Shown in pieces: positions 36,009 through 44,664 of a DNA stretch of 64,000 nt; the stretch's first letter is position 1; each line of letters starts with the position of its first letter. Location of the stretch: positions 186,001 through 250,000 of the forward strand of contig JBKBPL010000001.1 in assembly GCA_046293075.1 (NCBI GenBank), given 5' to 3'. The notes beneath the pieces were generated by a model, which worked only from the letters and a program-made list of their open reading frames with translations, did not search any database and was not told the origin of the DNA. This DNA comes from Ga0077530 sp046293075 (GTDB taxonomy: Bacteria; Pseudomonadota; Alphaproteobacteria; Rhizobiales; Hyphomicrobiaceae). Position numbers and translations under genes: made by a program.

Positions 36009-36706
36009 GCGAGCCGCTGATCCTGGCCGTACCGTCCAAGGGCCGTCTCATGGAGCAGACGGCTGAGACCTTCGCACGTGTGGGGATGGTGCTGCGTAAG
36101 GTCGGCTCCGAGCGCGGCTATCGCGGCATGATCGAGGGGCTCGAGGGCGTCGAGGTCATTTTCGTCTCCGCTTCAGAGATCGTCGAGCAGCTCAAGGCCG
36201 GCCGCGCACATCTCGGCGTCTCGGGCGAGGACCTGGCGCGCGAGCAGGTCGCGGACATGGAGAGGCGCTTTCAGGTCATACGTAAGCTCGGGTTCGGCCA
36301 TGCCAATGTGGTCGTTGCGGTGCCGGCGAGCTGGATCGACGTGCGCGTCATGAGTGACCTCGAGGCCGTCGGGCGTGACTTCCGGCGTGTCCACGGCCGC
36401 CACATGCGCGTCGCAACGAAGTACATGAACATCACCCGCCGGCACTTCCAGGCCAACGGCATCACGAGCTATCGCATCGTCGAGAGCCTCGGTGCGACCG
36501 AGGGCACGCCCGCGGCCGGCACGGCCGAGCTGATCGTCGATATCACCACCACGGGCACGACGCTCAAGGCCAACGGCCTCAAGGTGCTGGATGACGGCGT
36601 GCTGCTGCGCTCGGAGGCGACGCTCTTCTCGTCGCGCGCAGCGAGGTGGACGCCCGAGATGCGCGCGACGCTCGCCGAGATTGCCCGCCGCATGGCGAAC
36701 ACCTGA
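36005..36706 (+). CDS. hisG: ATP phosphoribosyltransferase, short form
   Basis: A 233-residue HisG_S catalytic subunit (ATP + PRPP to phosphoribosyl-ATP). LAVPSKGRLMEQTAE starts the family; KYMNITRRHFQANG and the PRPP loop ELIVDITTTGTTLKANGL are present. It lacks the C-terminal regulatory domain of long HisG and so needs HisZ, which is encoded immediately upstream with a four-base overlap. Confidence 0.96.
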   Translation: MSEPLILAVPSKGRLMEQTAETFARVGMVLRKVGSERGYRGMIEGLEGVEVIFVSASEIVEQLKAGRAHLGVSGEDLAREQVADMERRFQVIRKLGFGHANVVVAVPASWIDVRVMSDLEAVGRDFRRVHGRHMRVATKYMNITRRHFQANGITSYRIVESLGATEGTPAAGTAELIVDITTTGTTLKANGLKVLDDGVLLRSEATLFSSRAARWTPEMRATLAEIARRMANT

Positions 36707-36771
36707 GCAGAGCGGGCGGCTGCGTCGTTGACGGACTTGCGGCGGCGCCCTGATGGTGCTTAGTCGCAGTC

Positions 36772-37146
36772 ATGGAAGCCAAGGTTTCAACCAAATCGGC
36801 GCTCAAGGCCGGCCTGACTGCACGCTGCCCCCGCTGCGGCGAAGGCGCGCTCTTTCGCGGACCGCTGGCACTCCGCGAGCGCTGCGAGAAGTGCGGCCTC
36901 GACTACAAGTTCATCGATACGGGAGACGGGCCCGCTGTCTTCGCCATCATGATCCTCGGGCTCCTCGTGCTCGGGGCCGCGCTGATCCTCGAATTCAAAG
37001 TCGGGCCACCGCTCTGGGTGCACCTCCTTCTCTGGGGTGTTGCCACACCGCTGCTCGCGCTCGGCCTTCTGCGCTTACTCAAGGCGCTGCTGATTGCGCT
37101 GCAGTTCAAGCACAAGGCCGAGGAAGGCCGCCTCGCCAAGGAATAG
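36772..37146 (+). CDS. DUF983 membrane protein with zinc ribbon
   Basis: A 124-residue protein with an N-terminal four-Cys zinc ribbon (CPRCGEGALF ... CEKCGLDYKF) and two transmembrane helices (FAIMILGLLVLGAALILEF and WVHLLLWGVATPLLALGLLRLL). This is DUF983, usually found between coxC/ctaE and surf1 in cytochrome c oxidase clusters. Here it precedes surf1 by three bases but no cox genes are near. No good ribosome-binding site precedes ATG 36772. Confidence 0.88.
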   Translation: MEAKVSTKSALKAGLTARCPRCGEGALFRGPLALRERCEKCGLDYKFIDTGDGPAVFAIMILGLLVLGAALILEFKVGPPLWVHLLLWGVATPLLALGLLRLLKALLIALQFKHKAEEGRLAKE

Positions 37147-37149
37147 GCC

Positions 37150-37899
37150 ATGAGTTCGCAGCGGCTGAGGGCGGCGGGTCTGGTCTGGCCCATGGCGCTG
37201 GCGCTGCCGGCGCTCGCTGTCCTGCTCGCGCTTGGCACATGGCAGATGCAGCGTCGGGCGTGGAAGGAGGATCTGATTGCCAAAATCACGGCGCGGGTGC
37301 ATCAGCCGCCGGTCCCGCTCGCGGACGTGGAGAAGCGGGCTGCGGACGGCCTCGAATATGCGCGGGTGCGCGTCAGCGGCACGTTTCGCCACGAGGCGGA
37401 ACAGCTTCTCTGGGAGCCCGAACCGCGCCACGGCCCCGGCTATCACGTCTATACGCCGCTCCGCCTCGACGATGGGCGCTTCATCCTCGTCAATCGAGGC
37501 TACGTGCCCGAGGCGCTGAAGTCGCCATCGGCGCGCGCCCCGGGGCAGATCGCGGGCGAGGTCCACATCGTCGGTCTGCTGCGTGAGCCGCCGGCGCGCG
37601 CCATGTTCGATCCGGGGCGCGATGCCAAGACGGGCGTGTGGTACTGGCGCGACCTCGACGGCATGGCGCGGGCGGCACTCGGCGACGCCGCCGGCAAGGC
37701 AGTCCGGCTTTTTCTCGATGCCGAGGCCGCGCCCGCCAATCCGGGTGGCTGGCCGCAGGGCGGCACGACGCGGCTCACGCTGCCCAATCGCCACCTCGAA
37801 TATGCGCTCACATGGTACGGCCTCGCGGTCACGCTGATCGCCGTCCTGGCCGCCTTCATCGCCAGTCGCCTGCGCACGCGGCCCAACCCGCCGGGGTGA
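37150..37899 (+). CDS. SURF1 family cytochrome oxidase assembly protein
   Basis: A 249-residue Shy1/SURF1 protein assisting haem a insertion into cytochrome c oxidase subunit I. An N-terminal helix (MALALPALAVLLALGTWQMQRR) and a C-terminal helix (YGLAVTLIAVLAAFIASRL) bracket a periplasmic domain with FILVNRGYVPE and the family ending LPNRHLEYALTWYGLA. Its place next to DUF983 without coxABC suggests a dispersed assembly locus. Confidence 0.93.
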   Translation: MSSQRLRAAGLVWPMALALPALAVLLALGTWQMQRRAWKEDLIAKITARVHQPPVPLADVEKRAADGLEYARVRVSGTFRHEAEQLLWEPEPRHGPGYHVYTPLRLDDGRFILVNRGYVPEALKSPSARAPGQIAGEVHIVGLLREPPARAMFDPGRDAKTGVWYWRDLDGMARAALGDAAGKAVRLFLDAEAAPANPGGWPQGGTTRLTLPNRHLEYALTWYGLAVTLIAVLAAFIASRLRTRPNPPG

Positions 37900-37995
37900 T
37901 ATGTCCGGACAGAGCTTCCGGCAGGCCGGCCCTCGTGTACACTTCTTGCCCAGGCACGAAGCGCGGCGCCGGCCGCCAGCCGAGGAGGACCGTCC

Positions 37996-39360
37996 ATGTC
38001 AGCAGCCACGAGCGCGCCAACCGTTCTTGCCCCGACTCGCGACCTTGCGCGCTGGTCGAGCGCGCTTGCGGCGAGCCAGGTCTCCGACAGCGCCATGCTG
38101 TGGGCGAAGCATGCCCTCCTCGACTGGTTCGGCGTGACCATCGCGGGCGCGCGCGAAGAGCTCGCGCCGCTGCTGCTCGAGGAGTTCGGCGGAAAGGACG
38201 GCCCGGTGACGCTTGTCGCCCTCAATGCCCGCGCCAAGGCGCATGATGCGGCGCTCATCAACGGCACGCTCTCGCACGCCCTCGATTATGACGATGTGAA
38301 TGCCGACATGGGCGGCCATCCGACGGCGCCGGTCGGCGCGGCGGCGATCGCGCTCGGCGAAGCGCTCGGCAAGAACGGTCGGGATATCCTGCTCGCCTTC
38401 GTCGCCGGCTACGAGGTCGAATGTCAGATCGGCGCGATGTCCGGCACGAGCCACTACGAGAAGGGTTTTCACTCGACAGGAACGTTCGGCACGTTTGGCG
38501 CGACGGCGGCAGCGGCCCGGCTCATGGGGCTCGATGCGCAGCAAACGGCCGTCGCCTTCGGCATTGCTGCGTCGCAAGCGGCCGGCCTCAAGTACAACTT
38601 CGGCACCATGACCAAGCCGCTTCACGTCGGCAAGGCAGCCATGAACGGGGTCATCGCCGCGCGGCTCGCGGCACGCGGCTTCACCGCCCGCGATGACGCC
38701 ATCGAGGGGCCGCAGGGCTTTGCCGACACGCAGGTCCCGCAGTTCACGCCGCGCCCGATCCGGCCGGATGCCACGGCGCCCTTCGAGGTCGAGGCCAATC
38801 TCTTCAAGTATCACGCCGCCTGCTACCTCACGCACTCGACCATTGAGGCCATCCGCGACCTGAAGCGCCGCCACAACATCGGCCTCGGCGACGTCGAGCG
38901 GGTCAAGGTCAAGGTCGATACGATGCATCTCAAGGTGTGCGATATCCCCGAGCCCAAGACCGGCCTCGAGATCAAGTTCTCGATCCGCCATTTGGCCGCC
39001 ATGGCGCTCGGCGGCGAGGATACGGCCGCGCTCGGAACGTACTCCGACGAGATGGCCAATCGGGCTGTCTACCGCGAGGGCGCGCGGCGCGTCAGCCTCG
39101 ACGCACAGCCGACCTCGCACGAGGAGCGCCATGGCGCCGCCGTCGCCATCGTGCTCAAGGACGGCCGCGAGCTGCTCGCCGAGGCCAATGTCGGCATCCC
39201 GGCCCGCGATGTGGCCGCGCAAGGCGACAAACTGCGGGCGAAGTTCCACGCCCTCGCCGAACCGGTGATCGGTCGCAGCCGCACGGGTGAGGCCCTGCGC
39301 CTGATCGAGCGCTTCGAGACGCTGGACAGCCTGAAGCCGCTGATGGCGGCCGTGGCTTGA
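37996..39360 (+). CDS. MmgE/PrpD family protein
   Basis: A 454-residue protein of the 2-methylcitrate dehydratase/iminodisuccinate epimerase/cis-aconitate decarboxylase superfamily. Hallmarks are ALLDWFGVTIAGAREEL, GTLSHALDYDDVNADMGGHPTAPV, GYEVECQIG and KPLHVGKAAMNGVIAARLAARGF. No prpB/prpC neighbours are present, so a methylcitrate role cannot be assumed. A GGAGG site lies ten bases before ATG 37996. It converges on rlmB. Confidence 0.92.
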   Translation: MSAATSAPTVLAPTRDLARWSSALAASQVSDSAMLWAKHALLDWFGVTIAGAREELAPLLLEEFGGKDGPVTLVALNARAKAHDAALINGTLSHALDYDDVNADMGGHPTAPVGAAAIALGEALGKNGRDILLAFVAGYEVECQIGAMSGTSHYEKGFHSTGTFGTFGATAAAARLMGLDAQQTAVAFGIAASQAAGLKYNFGTMTKPLHVGKAAMNGVIAARLAARGFTARDDAIEGPQGFADTQVPQFTPRPIRPDATAPFEVEANLFKYHAACYLTHSTIEAIRDLKRRHNIGLGDVERVKVKVDTMHLKVCDIPEPKTGLEIKFSIRHLAAMALGGEDTAALGTYSDEMANRAVYREGARRVSLDAQPTSHEERHGAAVAIVLKDGRELLAEANVGIPARDVAAQGDKLRAKFHALAEPVIGRSRTGEALRLIERFETLDSLKPLMAAVA

Positions 39361-39451
39361 GGGCGCCACCGGCGCCGCTCCGCCGCCAAGCGCGCGCCGT
39401 TGCGCGTTTCCCGCGCGCCTCGATCGGCGCGGGAGCCTTGCCTTGGCCGGG

Positions 39452-40234
39452 CTATGACGTCCCGCGGGCCCGCGCGGCAGCGTAGAGCGCAACCGCCGCG
39501 GCATTGGAGACATTGAGCGAGGCGAAGCTGCCCGCCGCCGGAATGCGCGCGAGCACATCACAGCTCTCGCGCGTGAGCCGGCGCAGGCCCTTGCCCTCCG
39601 CGCCGAGCACGAGCGCCACGGCGCCGCCGAAGCCGGCTTCTTCGATTGTCACGTCGCCGTCGCCATCAAGCCCGATGCGGCGCACACCGAGCGCTCGGAG
39701 ATCTTCGAGGGCCCGTGCGAGGTTGGCCACGAGCGCGATCGGCACAACCTCAAGACCCCCGGAGGCGGCTTTGGCGAGCGCGCCCGAAAGCGGTGGGCTG
39801 TGGCGCCGCGTCATGATGAGCCCACCGGCGCCGAGTACGGCCGCCGAGCGGAGGATCGCGCCGACGTTATGCGGGTCGGTCACCTGGTCGAGCACGAGCA
39901 GCGGGCCGGCCGACGCGCATGACGTTGCGAGCTCATTGAGGCTCGGCTCGGGGAGGCCGGTGGTTTCGAGCAGCGCACCCTGATGGACGGTATCGGCGCC
40001 GAGCAGGCGGTCGAGGTCGCGCGGCGTCACCTTCTGCGACTTAACCTTGCGTGCGGCGATCGCCGCGGCGAGCCGGTGCTCGGCATTGTCGGTCAGCAGC
40101 AGCCGCCCGATCTCGCGCGCGGGATTGGCGAGGGCCGCGCCAACCGCGTGGATGCCGTAGAGCCGCACCGGGCCCTCGTCGTCCGGCTTGCGCGCCGGGG
40201 CACGATTCGCGTGGTGGGGTCTGATTCGGGTCAT
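39452..40234 (-). CDS. rlmB: TrmH/RlmB-family 23S rRNA 2'-O-methyltransferase
   Basis: A 260-residue SPOUT methyltransferase, probably making Gm2251 in 23S rRNA. N-terminal substrate-binding part (VRLYGIHAVGAALANPAREI) and the knotted SPOUT domain with LLVLDQVTDPHNVGAILRSAAVLGA, VALVLGAEGKGLRRLTRESCD and the last motif SFASLNVSNAAAVALYAAARA are present. ATG 40234 is chosen over one seven codons upstream. In other Rhizobiales tRNA genes and tuf are often near rlmB; none is seen here. Confidence 0.94.
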   Translation of the reverse strand: MTRIRPHHANRAPARKPDDEGPVRLYGIHAVGAALANPAREIGRLLLTDNAEHRLAAAIAARKVKSQKVTPRDLDRLLGADTVHQGALLETTGLPEPSLNELATSCASAGPLLVLDQVTDPHNVGAILRSAAVLGAGGLIMTRRHSPPLSGALAKAASGGLEVVPIALVANLARALEDLRALGVRRIGLDGDGDVTIEEAGFGGAVALVLGAEGKGLRRLTRESCDVLARIPAAGSFASLNVSNAAAVALYAAARARGTS

Positions 40235-40544
40235 GCCGCGCGTGTCTCTCTGCACTGCCTGAAGTTGTTCGCGCCTGGACCAGATCGGCCGCGGGCTCTC
40301 ATTCTGAGGGCACTGCGCGTCCGCAGCGCCTGTTTTCCACAGCTTCGGGTTGCGCGCACGATGGCGGAGCCCGCCTCAGGGTCCAACTACCTGTGGAGAA
40401 CGAAGCAGGATGAATGCCTGTCAATCGGAATTCTCCGATTCACCAATTTTGCGTCCGGGTGTCGCCACAAAACAACGGTTAAGTGCATGTGTTCGCCGAG
40501 CACGGTTGGCAGTCAAGCGTAAGCGAGCCGGAAGGAGCAAGGGC
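40235..40544. other. Upstream region of rlmB
   Basis: About 310 bases of mixed composition holding the presumed rlmB promoter on one side and the leader of the small frame at 40545 on the other. A TTTTCCACA-like and a CTGTGGAG-like sequence occur (about 40332 and 40391), an imperfect inverted pair of unknown meaning. No tRNA or RNA gene recognised. Confidence 0.35.
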
Positions 40545-40946
40545 GTGAGTGAGTTCAAGTCTGTATCTGCGTCCCGCGTTGTGCCCAGCTCGGTGATTTT
40601 TGGACGTCATGTTGCATCAGGGCTGTCCCATTCGGTCAGCGTTTCGACCCGCGTAGAAGGACTGCCTCAGCGTACGAGTTCGAGTTCGCGTTCAGTGGCG
40701 TTGCGTCGCGTTGAGTCTCAGTCCGCGTCTCAGTTGCGTACACCCGCGTACCTGCCGAAGGCCACCTCCCCTGGTCGGCCGAACACCCCAAAGAGCGTCA
40801 TTCGTAACGCGCTCCTCAAGGCAAGGCGAGTCGCACGCGTCGAGCTGTTCGCCAGTATTGCGTCGCGGCTCGCCACCTTGAAGGTGCCGGCAGCAGTCAA
40901 GCCGCGTCCTGTAGCGTTGCGTCAGCGTTCCCGTCTTCTGTCCTAG
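40545..40946 (+). CDS. Small Ser/Arg/Val-rich protein of unknown function
   Basis: A 133-codon frame starting GTG, seven bases after a near-perfect site GGAAGGAG (40530-40537). The product (VSEFKSVSASRVVPSSVIFG...) is basic, rich in Ser, Arg and Val, without signal peptide or known domain. Codon choice (many CGT, GTT, TCT, GTA) differs from the strongly G/C-ending neighbours, which suggests foreign origin or non-coding sequence. The ribosome-binding site is the main argument that it is real; it could also be the leader of an unrecognised RNA. Confidence 0.45.
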   Translation: MSEFKSVSASRVVPSSVIFGRHVASGLSHSVSVSTRVEGLPQRTSSSSRSVALRRVESQSASQLRTPAYLPKATSPGRPNTPKSVIRNALLKARRVARVELFASIASRLATLKVPAAVKPRPVALRQRSRLLS

Positions 40947-41013
40947 TTCTCCGCCTTGCCGGCTTTGTTCCGCGTCGGTCCCGCAGGGCGCTGTCCGGGA
41001 AGGATGTATCAAC

Positions 41014-41172
41014 GTGTCCGTGTGTGCCCGTACCACCGTTTCCAAGTCGAGTCCCGCTGCGGGTTCGGAGTGGCGTGCGATCGGCGAGGTTTTTCTTGCC
41101 GTGATGTCGAGCGTCGAGGCGAAGCGCAGTGAAGCGGGTCTGCTGCCTCCTGCACGCAAGGCCCCCAACTGA
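41014..41172 (+). CDS. Small 52-residue protein of unknown function
   Basis: A GTG-started frame nine bases after GGGAAGGA (40997-41004). The product begins VSVCARTTVSKSSPAAG, contains an amphipathic or hydrophobic stretch (EWRAIGEVFLAVMSS) and ends PPARKAPN. T-ending codons are frequent, like the preceding frame and unlike neighbours. A hairpin lies six bases past the stop, the layout expected of a small transcription unit. No family recognised. Confidence 0.45.
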   Translation: MSVCARTTVSKSSPAAGSEWRAIGEVFLAVMSSVEAKRSEAGLLPPARKAPN

Positions 41173-41178
41173 ATTCCA

Positions 41179-41212
41179 TTTGGAGCCTGCCCTCCCCCCA
41201 AAAGGCTCCAAA
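41179..41212 (+). terminator. Hairpin after the 52-residue frame
   Basis: TTTGGAGCCT (41179-41188) and AGGCTCCAAA (41203-41212) form a perfect ten-pair stem with a 14-base loop. No T-run follows on either strand, so it may stabilise a transcript rather than terminate it. Confidence 0.45.
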
Positions 41213-41422
41213 GTACCGGCGAGCGCGCTGGAGCGCGGACCCTGAGGTCCTTGACCGCGGCGCGTATCAAGGTTGTGCGTTGCGTCGCACGGGCTCTGGT
41301 GTGCTCGCCGGCCTCTTGCTTATGGCCCGCGTGGGTCGCGCGGCAACAAGGCTTGCCCGCAGCGTTGGGTCGATCTGTATCCGGCCTCCACACGAGGCCA
41401 GCTGCTTACGGAGACAACTGCC

Positions 41423-41671
41423 ATGACCATGACCGTCGCGCCCCACGTCGATCTCTCCGCCCGCGCCCCCCGCAGCATCAGCCCGGCGCACTGGCACCAG
41501 TCGGTCGGCTATGCGCGGCAGGCGTGCGCCCGGGTCTTCCGGGACGGCGGCAGTCCCACCGATGCCGTCGCCGTGTTCGGCATCAAGGTGGAGGGTCCGC
41601 TGGATTGGAGCCGCGCGGTGGAGCTCATCGCCGAAAGGCTGTGTGCCCGCCCGGTGAGGCGCGTCGCCTGA
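41423..41671 (+). CDS. Hypothetical protein, 82 residues
   Basis: A small protein (MTMTVAPHVDLSARAPRS...) with nine bases between GGAG (41410-41413) and ATG. Codon use is strongly G/C-ending as in the chromosome's core genes, so it looks genuine and resident. It contains SPAHWHQSVGYARQACARVFRDGG and KVEGPLDWSRAVELIAERL, both helical, with one Cys in each half. No membrane segment or known domain is seen. The 250 bases before it hold only the hairpin listed above. Confidence 0.72.
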   Translation: MTMTVAPHVDLSARAPRSISPAHWHQSVGYARQACARVFRDGGSPTDAVAVFGIKVEGPLDWSRAVELIAERLCARPVRRVA

Positions 41672-41723
41672 GGCGCGCGCCGTCCGCCGCTGCGTCGGCA
41701 GCGGGTTGTGTGAGGCGTGTCGC

Positions 41724-42554
41724 CTACTGCTTGTGGCTGCCGTCGGCGCAGACGGTGGTGCGGATTCCGCAAGCGCTTGGCTGGCGCGCCTGCCGGCGGC
41801 ATTCCGCAAGGGCGTGGTCCGTCGCCTGGCCGAGCGTCGGGCGGACCGAGGCATAGGCCCCCCAGTGCTGGCGCCCGCCGACGACGGCATTGTAGAACCC
41901 GAGCGCGCCGCAGATCTTGTTTGCAACGCTCAGCACCTGGCAGGGCGCGCCAGCATTCTTGCGGCACGCTGCCAGCGCCTCCCGCTCCGCGATTTCTCGC
42001 GTTGGGCGGTTCCAGACTGTCGACGACGCCCCCTTGGAATAGTAGGCAAGCGCGCCCCACGTCGTCGGCAGGTTCGCGCGCCGCAGGAGCGCGAGCTGGG
42101 CCTGGCTCATGTCGCCCGTCACCGGCTGCTTGACGTTCGCCTGCCACTGACGGATGGCCTCGCGCGTCTGATCGTTCAGGCGGCCATTGCGCGTGGAAAT
42201 CTGGTAATTGAGATTGTACAGCCGATCCTGAACCTCCCGGATGATCGATGGGCTCGTCAAAGCGGAGGCCGTGCTCGACTGAGGCGGCGGCGTACCCGCT
42301 CCCGGGGCGGGCGTGGCGGCGCCGGCGCCCTGCAGGTTCCTCAGCCGGATGCGGGCCAGCGGCGCGAAGATGCCGTTCGGGAACCTGTCCAGATAGGTCT
42401 GGACCTCAGCCGGATCGCGCGAGTCCTTGACGCTGTCCCACAGCGCCGTTTCCGCGGCCTCGGAGGGCGTTTGTGCCAAGGCTGGCTCAAGAAGCGCGGA
42501 TCCAATCGCGAGCCCGAGCCCCAGGGCCACAGCGGACATCAGAATCCGGCTCAT
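41724..42554 (-). CDS. Secreted peptidoglycan-binding protein with DUF4189 domain
   Basis: A 276-residue exported protein. A signal peptide (MSAVALGLGLAIGSALLEPALAQ) is followed by a caspase-associated-like helical repeat (ALWDSVKDSRDPAEVQTYLDRFPNG), a Pro/Ala linker, a PG_binding_1 domain (IREVQDRLYNLNYQISTRNGRLN... ending LALLRRA) and a C-terminal DUF4189 domain (WGALAYYSKGASS to the end) with six cysteines likely forming disulfides. It probably binds murein in the periplasm; no enzyme motif is seen. ATG 42554 has GGAG nine bases upstream; a frame to 42857 is open but not supported. Divergent from ivd. Confidence 0.88.
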   Translation of the reverse strand: MSRILMSAVALGLGLAIGSALLEPALAQTPSEAAETALWDSVKDSRDPAEVQTYLDRFPNGIFAPLARIRLRNLQGAGAATPAPGAGTPPPQSSTASALTSPSIIREVQDRLYNLNYQISTRNGRLNDQTREAIRQWQANVKQPVTGDMSQAQLALLRRANLPTTWGALAYYSKGASSTVWNRPTREIAEREALAACRKNAGAPCQVLSVANKICGALGFYNAVVGGRQHWGAYASVRPTLGQATDHALAECRRQARQPSACGIRTTVCADGSHKQ

Positions 42555-42843
42555 TGTCAGATGCTCCATGAAGTATGTGATGAGGCGAAAAGACCGGACA
42601 GTTCCAGAACCAAATATGCTCGGGCGCGTTTCCGCACGTCCAGAGCGAATTATCCTCTGAGCGGCACTATCCAACGGGTGTGTGGCCCTCCTGCGTGCCT
42701 CAAGGAGGTCTGCGCGGCGCAGCCGCCCATGGCTGAGGGAGGGGGCCTTGGGCCGCTCCGCTTGCGCGCGCCGCGGCATCCGGATACCGACAGTCGTGCC
42801 GAGCCGGGGACCACGGCCGGCCGCAGCCACAACGAGGGCCATC

Positions 42844-44019
42844 ATGTCGATCCCCAATCAGTACCCGACGCTCGACTTCGACCTCGGCGAGACGGCCGAC
42901 CAGCTTCGCGATACGGTCCGATCATTCACTGCCGACGAGATCGCGCCGATCGCCGCCGAGATCGACCGCACCGACCGCTTCCCCCGTGAGCTGTGGCCGC
43001 GCATGGGTGCGCTCGGCCTGCACGGCATCACCGTCGAGGAGGAGTACGGCGGATCGGGCCTTGGCTATCTCGAGCACGTCGTCGCCATGGAGGAGGTGTC
43101 GCGCGGCTCGGCTTCGGTCGGCCTCTCGTACGGCGCCCACTCCAACCTTTGCGTCAATCAGATCCGCCGCAATGGCACCGAGGCACAGAAGCGGAAATAC
43201 CTCCCCAAGCTCATATCCGGCGAGCACGTCGGCTCGCTCGCCATGAGCGAGGCCGGTGCCGGCTCGGATGTGGTCTCGATGCAGCTTCGCGCCGAGAGGA
43301 AGGGCGACCGCTATGTTCTCAACGGCACAAAGATGTGGATCACCAACTCGCCGGATGCCCAGGTGATCGTCGTCTACGCCAAGACCGATCCGGCAGCTGG
43401 TCCGCGCGGCATCACCGCCTTCCTCATCGAGACCAATACGCCCGGCTTCAGGGTCGCTCAGAAGCTCGACAAGCTCGGCATGCGCGGTTCGTCGACCGGC
43501 GAGCTGGTTTTCCAGGACTGCGAGGTGCCGGAGGAGAACGTGCTCGGCGGCGTCGGCAAGGGCGTCAACGTGCTCATGAGCGGGCTCGACTACGAGCGCG
43601 CGGTGCTCGCCGGCGGCCCGATCGGCATCATGCAGGCGGCCATGGACATCGTGCTGCCCTACATCCACGAGCGCAAGCAGTTCGGCGCACCGATCGGCAC
43701 CTTCCAGCTCGTGCAAGGTAAGATCGCGGACATGTACACGGAGATGAACGCGGCGCGCGCCTATGTTTATGCCGTCGCCAAGGCGTGCGACCGCGGGCAG
43801 ACGACGCGAAAGGATGCGGCTGGGGCGATCCTCTTCGCGGCGGAGCGGGCGACGAAGATCGCGCTTGATGCGATCCAGCTTCTCGGCGGCACCGGCTACA
43901 TCAATGAGACCCCGACCGGCCGCCTGCTGCGCGATGCCAAGCTCTACGAGATCGGTGCCGGCACCAGCGAGATCCGCCGAATGCTGATCGGCCGCGAGAT
44001 CTTCAACGAGACGGCCTGA
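42844..44019 (+). CDS. ivd: Isovaleryl-CoA dehydrogenase
   Basis: A 391-residue FAD acyl-CoA dehydrogenase, best matching the leucine-degradation enzyme that makes 3-methylcrotonyl-CoA. It begins PNQYPTLDFDLGETADQLRD and has YGGSGLGYLEHVVAMEEVSRGSASVGLSYGAHSN, LAMSEAGAGSDVVSMQLRAE, MWITNSPDA, the isovaleryl-type glutamate region LDYERAVLAGGPIGIM, and the C-terminal GTGYINETPTGRLLRDAKLYEIGAGTSEIRR. Neither mccA/mccB nor hmgL is next to it. ATG 42844 follows a GAGGG site. Confidence 0.92.
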   Translation: MSIPNQYPTLDFDLGETADQLRDTVRSFTADEIAPIAAEIDRTDRFPRELWPRMGALGLHGITVEEEYGGSGLGYLEHVVAMEEVSRGSASVGLSYGAHSNLCVNQIRRNGTEAQKRKYLPKLISGEHVGSLAMSEAGAGSDVVSMQLRAERKGDRYVLNGTKMWITNSPDAQVIVVYAKTDPAAGPRGITAFLIETNTPGFRVAQKLDKLGMRGSSTGELVFQDCEVPEENVLGGVGKGVNVLMSGLDYERAVLAGGPIGIMQAAMDIVLPYIHERKQFGAPIGTFQLVQGKIADMYTEMNAARAYVYAVAKACDRGQTTRKDAAGAILFAAERATKIALDAIQLLGGTGYINETPTGRLLRDAKLYEIGAGTSEIRRMLIGREIFNETA

Positions 44020-44034
44020 GCAGGCACTTAGCTC

Positions 44035-44664
44035 ATGCGCCTCATCGCCGATAACCTGACCCTTGCACGCGGCGGCCGACGGCTGATCGTGGGGCTGTCG
44101 TTCGCGGTGGATGCAGGGGAAGCGCTGGTGCTCACCGGGCCCAATGGCGTCGGCAAGACGACGTTGCTCAGGGCCCTTGCCGGCTTCATCCCACCGGATG
44201 CGGGAGCGATCCGCCTTGAAAATGCGCCGGGCGGCGATGCGACGCTCGGCGAGCGGGCGCACTACGTCGGCCATGCCAATGGTGTGAAACCCGGGCTCAC
44301 CGTGCGCGAGAACGCGTGCTTCTGGATGCAGTTCCTCGGCGGCGCGCGGGACGCGGTCGAGGGTGCGCTCGAGAGCCTCCATCTCGGCGATCTCGCGGAC
44401 ATTCCGGCCGGCTATCTCTCGGCCGGGCAGAAGCGGCGCCTCGGCCTTGCACGCCTGCTGCTTGCCGCGCGGCCGCTCTGGCTGCTCGATGAGCCGACCG
44501 CTGCGCTCGATGTCGCATCTCAGGCGTTGCTCGCCGGGCTGATGCAGCGCCATCTCGATGGGGGCGGGGCCGTGGTTGCCGCGACGCACGGGCCGCTTGG
44601 CCTCACGGGAGCGCGCATCCTGGAGCTTGCGGCGTCGGGCATAGTCGAGGCCATGGCCTCATGA
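44035..44664 (+). CDS. ccmA: CcmA, haem exporter ATP-binding protein
   Basis: A 209-residue ABC ATPase of the cytochrome c maturation system I. Walker A GPNGVGKTTLLRALAG, signature YLSAGQKRRLGLARLL and Walker B WLLDEPTAALD are seen; the CcmA-typical YVGHANGVKPGLTVRENACFW is diagnostic. With CcmB, C and D it drives release of holo-CcmE. It overlaps ccmB by four bases. The rest of the ccm set is not here. Confidence 0.95.
   Translation: MRLIADNLTLARGGRRLIVGLSFAVDAGEALVLTGPNGVGKTTLLRALAGFIPPDAGAIRLENAPGGDATLGERAHYVGHANGVKPGLTVRENACFWMQFLGGARDAVEGALESLHLGDLADIPAGYLSAGQKRRLGLARLLLAARPLWLLDEPTAALDVASQALLAGLMQRHLDGGGAVVAATHGPLGLTGARILELAASGIVEAMAS

Noticed and set aside
40256..41422. tRNA or stable RNA genes upstream of rlmB
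   Set aside because: tRNA genes are common there in relatives, but no cloverleaf with a GTTC T-loop and acceptor stem could be found.
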